Below are positions 13,015 to 15,621 of a stretch of DNA of 15,621 nt, one piece after another. The stretch is from Oscillospiraceae bacterium (lineage in GTDB: Bacteria; Bacillota; Clostridia; UMGS1883): the NCBI GenBank assembly GCA_015069065.1, contig SVJI01000018.1, positions 1 to 15,621 on the forward strand, given 5' to 3'. The notes below the pieces were generated by a model that saw only the letters and a list, made by a program, of their open reading frames with translations, had not been told where the DNA came from and searched no databases. The position numbers were made by a program, and so were the translations under genes. The first letter of the stretch is position 1. Each line of letters starts with the position of its first letter.

Positions 13015-14201
13015 AACATATTCTCAATAAATATTCCGTATCCTCTTGTCGGATCATTTACTAAAACGTGTGTTACAGCGCCTATGATTTTGCCATTCTG
13101 AATAATTGGCGAGCCACTCATTCCCTGAATGATTCCGCCTGTTTTCTCCAGAAGTACCTCGTCAGTAATTTCAATAGCAAGTCCCTTTGTGGCGGAGCCA
13201 AATGGCATTGCCCGCAAAATTGATATTTTGTATTCCTTAATGCTTCCGTCAACTGTTGATAAAATGGCAGCATCCCCTGTTTCAACCTGACTCATTACAC
13301 CGATGGGGAGGCTTGTCCCCTCAGGCTGTAGATTGGGAAACATATTTCCAAATATGCCTGCTTCACAGTTTTTTGTTACAGAGCCGAATATATTTTCCTG
13401 AGATGAGAAACTTCCGCAAATCTCCCCGGGAGAGCCGCGTTGCCCTTTTTTAACAGATACCACACGACTTTTTTCGATTGTACCGTTTCCTACTTCAAAC
13501 ATTATGCCTGTGTCAGAGTCGTTTATTCCGTGTCCCAATGCTCCGTAGGTGTTTGTAAATGGGTCAAAATACGTCAGCGTTCCTACTCCTGCGGTGCTGT
13601 CACGCACCCAGATGCCCAGCTTGATTTCCCCTGTGGTATCATCGCGCGCAGGCTCGACAGGGATTTTCAGCACAGTGCTGCCCCTGCGCAGAGTAAGTGT
13701 AGTGTTATCTGTAATAAGTGCAGATACATTGTCCCCTGTCTTAGGAAGCTTGCCGTTAATTTCCAGTATTATATCCCCAGGAAGCACCCCTGCATTTTGT
13801 GCAGGGGATATTTGCGCGCCGCCACATGTTATCGGTGCGAGGTTTGTTACAATGAGGCCTTTGTTATAAATCCTTAATCCAATAAGTGCCCCCGAGGCAT
13901 ATATGTTTTTTTGCTCGGAGACATTTATCCTGATACGGCGAAAGGGAATCGTGTCGGCAATTTTAAGTGTGGCATCATAATATCCCAGTTTTGCGGGAGT
14001 AACAGTTTTTTCATTTTTAGATGTACATAAATCCTCGGGAATATTGCTGATTGTTACTCCCGCGCCCAGATTGCTTTTATGACGCTGATTCTGGTACATG
14101 GTTATTTCAGATGGAAAAGAGCATAATATATCTGCGTATAAAAGCATCCCCGAAAGGGTCAGTGCGAAAAGACAACAAAGAAATTTTTTAAAAATTTTCA
14201 T
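12999..14201 (-). CDS. spoIVB: SpoIVB serine peptidase (S55 family)
   Basis: SpoIVB is made in the forespore and secreted into the intermembrane space, where it cleaves SpoIVFA and so triggers activation of pro-sigma-K in the mother cell. The 400-residue product has an N-terminal hydrophobic segment (about 4-24), a PDZ domain (about 100-180, with AQNAGVLPGDIILEINGK) and the S55 peptidase domain. The catalytic triad is His224 (ALGHGI), Asp347 (EITDEVLL) and Ser362 (QGMSGSPI), with the 15-residue Asp-Ser spacing seen in Bacillus. GGAGG stands 10 bp before the ATG. It lies 72 bp after the pdaA stop and may be read with it. In related genomes spo0A follows directly. Here the accessory block intervenes. 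Confidence 0.96.
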   Translation of the reverse strand: MKIFKKFLCCLFALTLSGMLLYADILCSFPSEITMYQNQRHKSNLGAGVTISNIPEDLCTSKNEKTVTPAKLGYYDATLKIADTIPFRRIRINVSEQKNIYASGALIGLRIYNKGLIVTNLAPITCGGAQISPAQNAGVLPGDIILEINGKLPKTGDNVSALITDNTTLTLRRGSTVLKIPVEPARDDTTGEIKLGIWVRDSTAGVGTLTYFDPFTNTYGALGHGINDSDTGIMFEVGNGTIEKSRVVSVKKGQRGSPGEICGSFSSQENIFGSVTKNCEAGIFGNMFPNLQPEGTSLPIGVMSQVETGDAAILSTVDGSIKEYKISILRAMPFGSATKGLAIEITDEVLLEKTGGIIQGMSGSPIIQNGKIIGAVTHVLVNDPTRGYGIFIENMLKEAG

Positions 14202-14273
14202 AAATATTATTCCTCCGATGAAAGCTATCCTCTGTTTATGTTGTCTTGAAGCACAGATTATTATGATAGGAAA

Positions 14274-15068
14274 TTACTTCTTAAATTCGTCCAGACTTTT
14301 GAAAGTATAGCCGGACTTTTGTGCATAGTTAATTACATTTTCCAGCGCATCGGCGTTGCCTTTTGATACGGCGTGAAGAAGCAGCACACAGCCGGGGTGT
14401 AAATCCTTGGTAATTTTTTCAAAAGCCGTTTTGGAGTCTACATTGTCGTTCCAATCCACATATGCCTGTGACCAGAAAACGTTTGTATATCCGTAGTCGC
14501 GCGTAATCGTAAGCGTGCGCTCGCTGTATTCTCCCTTTGGCGGACGCAGGTATTTGCATTTTCCACCGCCTGCACCGAAAATAAGTCTGTCAAGCTCTGT
14601 TAATTCCTTTATTAAAGCTTCTGTGGATTTTATGTCGGGCAGGGAGGGGTGGTTAACCGTATGATTTCCTACAATGTGTCCCTCCTTCACCATTCTTTTT
14701 ATCAGGTCGGGATTGCTTTTTACATATGGACCTGTTACAAAAAATGCCGCAGGTACATTCTTTTTTCGCAAAGTGTCGAGGATAATGCTGGTGTAGCCGT
14801 TTTCATAGCCCTCGTCAAAAGTCAGGTAAATATTCTTTTCCTCGCCGCTTTCTTTATATATGCAGTCATTTTCTGCCATTTGCCTGATTTGGTTTTCAGT
14901 AAATTCGGGTCCGTTTTCAGTCCTGCGAAATCCCCACCCCTGTGTTTTGTTGGACAGTGTATTGTAAAAATCGTCGTTTTTTAAATGACGGCTCTCTGTA
15001 GGGACAGCAGAGTTTTTACAGCCGCAAAGGCTGATGCATATGCACAGAAATAAAAGAAACCTTTTCAT
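14274..15068 (-). CDS. pdaA: PdaA-type polysaccharide deacetylase, probable lipoprotein
   Basis: PdaA removes the N-acetyl group from muramic acid residues to make the muramic-delta-lactam of the spore cortex. The 264-residue product has a signal peptide with a likely lipobox ending at Cys17 (ISLCGCKNS). The PdaA-specific leader motif is GWGFRRTENGPEF at about 44-56. The NodB/CE4 domain has TFDEGYENGYT (Asp85, Glu86), the metal-binding GNHTVNH (His136, His140), RPPKGEYS (Arg175) and the LLLH motif (His232). Bacillus PdaA is not a classical lipoprotein, so the lipid anchor is a mild oddity. AGGTGA lies 6 bp before the ATG. A terminator hairpin lies only 15 bp before that site, so the gene either has a promoter close by or depends on partial read-through from secF. 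Confidence 0.9.
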   Translation of the reverse strand: MKRFLLFLCICISLCGCKNSAVPTESRHLKNDDFYNTLSNKTQGWGFRRTENGPEFTENQIRQMAENDCIYKESGEEKNIYLTFDEGYENGYTSIILDTLRKKNVPAAFFVTGPYVKSNPDLIKRMVKEGHIVGNHTVNHPSLPDIKSTEALIKELTELDRLIFGAGGGKCKYLRPPKGEYSERTLTITRDYGYTNVFWSQAYVDWNDNVDSKTAFEKITKDLHPGCVLLLHAVSKGNADALENVINYAQKSGYTFKSLDEFKK

Positions 15069-15083
15069 GAATTCACCTCAATA

Positions 15084-15118
15084 AAAATAACACTGTGGAG
15101 AAACCACAGTGTTATTTT
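15084..15118 (-). terminator. Intrinsic terminator after secF
   Basis: A perfect 15-bp inverted repeat (15084-15098 with 15104-15118) has a 5-nt loop, followed leftward by T-rich sequence. It ends the sec transcription unit 21 bp after the secF stop and just before pdaA. Confidence 0.85.
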
Positions 15119-15139
15119 ATTCGTCATAGCTACTATATA

Positions 15140-15621
15140 TTACGCTTTCTTCTTATCAGCACTTTTCCACCATGCCCAGAAAGGACCTGCAATGAAGAGT
15201 GAGGAGTAAGTACCTGCGATGATACCTACGATGATTGGAAGTGCAAATTCACGGATTGAATCAACACCCATTACATAGAGAACACCGATTGTAAGAAGTG
15301 TTGTAACAGAGGAGTTAATCGCTCTGTAGTAGGAACTCTTTATAGCATTGTCAGCAACTTCGTCGGGAGTAGCCTTTCTCATTAAACGGTTATTTTCACG
15401 AACGCGGTCAAATACAATAATTGTAGCATTGATTGAGTAACCGACAATTGTGAGGATCGCTGCAATAAAGCTCGTACTTACTGTAAACTGGAACAGTGAG
15501 TAGAAACCGAGCATGATTATTACGTCATGAGCGAGGGCGAGAACAGCGCTCGTACCTGACTGGAAGTCAAAACGGAAAGTGATGTATAAAAGCATCAGAA
15601 TGATAGCAAGTGCAATCGCCT
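15140..15621 (-). CDS. secF: SecF / SecDF C-terminal part, protein translocase subunit (start outside window)
   Basis: The frame is open through the right edge, so the N-terminus is missing. SecD and SecF form a membrane complex that uses the proton motive force to assist SecYEG in protein export. The visible 160 residues include YITFRFDFQ, the conserved ALAHDVIIMLGF, the SecF signature VGYSINATIIVFDRVREN and four to five membrane helices, ending in a short lysine-rich tail. Whether SecF is separate or fused to SecD cannot be told from this window. Confidence 0.92.
   Translation of the reverse strand, partial: AIALAIILMLLYITFRFDFQSGTSAVLALAHDVIIMLGFYSLFQFTVSTSFIAAILTIVGYSINATIIVFDRVRENNRLMRKATPDEVADNAIKSSYYRAINSSVTTLLTIGVLYVMGVDSIREFALPIIVGIIAGTYSSLFIAGPFWAWWKSADKKKA

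Overview
The window comes from an endospore-forming, low-to-moderate GC member of the Clostridia, most likely of the Oscillospiraceae/Ruminococcaceae type. The evidence is spo0A, spoIVB and a pdaA-type cortex deacetylase, GGAGG ribosome sites, consensus sigma-A promoters and a short clostridial-type 3-phosphoglycerate dehydrogenase. The genus assignment is inference.

Layout, left to right. (1) The 3' part of mecA (+) ends at a two-way terminator. (2) A leftward core block follows: spo0A, then two half-size TauE/SafE permease genes (the first overlaps the spo0A stop by one base), then a separately promoted serC-serA pair for serine synthesis. (3) From about 4,650 to 12,960 lies an AT-richer accessory block: a rightward 472-codon gene of unknown function, and a tight leftward operon of five genes. 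In transcription order these encode a two-helix membrane protein with a very long coiled coil and MORN-like tail, a TerB-like protein, a coiled-coil protein with an amphipathic N-terminus, a membrane protein with an HNH-like motif, and a WYL-domain regulator. (4) From 12,999 the leftward core resumes, running (in transcription order) secF, pdaA, spoIVB.

spoIVB and spo0A are normally direct neighbours in endospore formers, so the accessory block looks like an insertion between them. No integrase or transposase is visible.

The most interesting part is this accessory block. The operon joins a candidate sensor or scaffold at the membrane, a TerB module, a candidate HNH nuclease and a WYL regulator, a combination typical of conflict or stress systems, and I cannot match it to a named anti-phage system. 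The 514 bp upstream of it hold a highly structured element: a good leftward promoter (extended -10), an RNA of about 150 nt with nested helices and a possible 14-bp pseudoknot, and an intrinsic terminator just before the first operon gene. Part of this RNA (18 nt) is repeated exactly on the opposite strand beside a second strong hairpin. The RNA could be a leader that attenuates the operon or a separate small RNA.

Functions given for the core genes rest on recognisable family motifs. Functions for the accessory genes are partly or wholly inferred.
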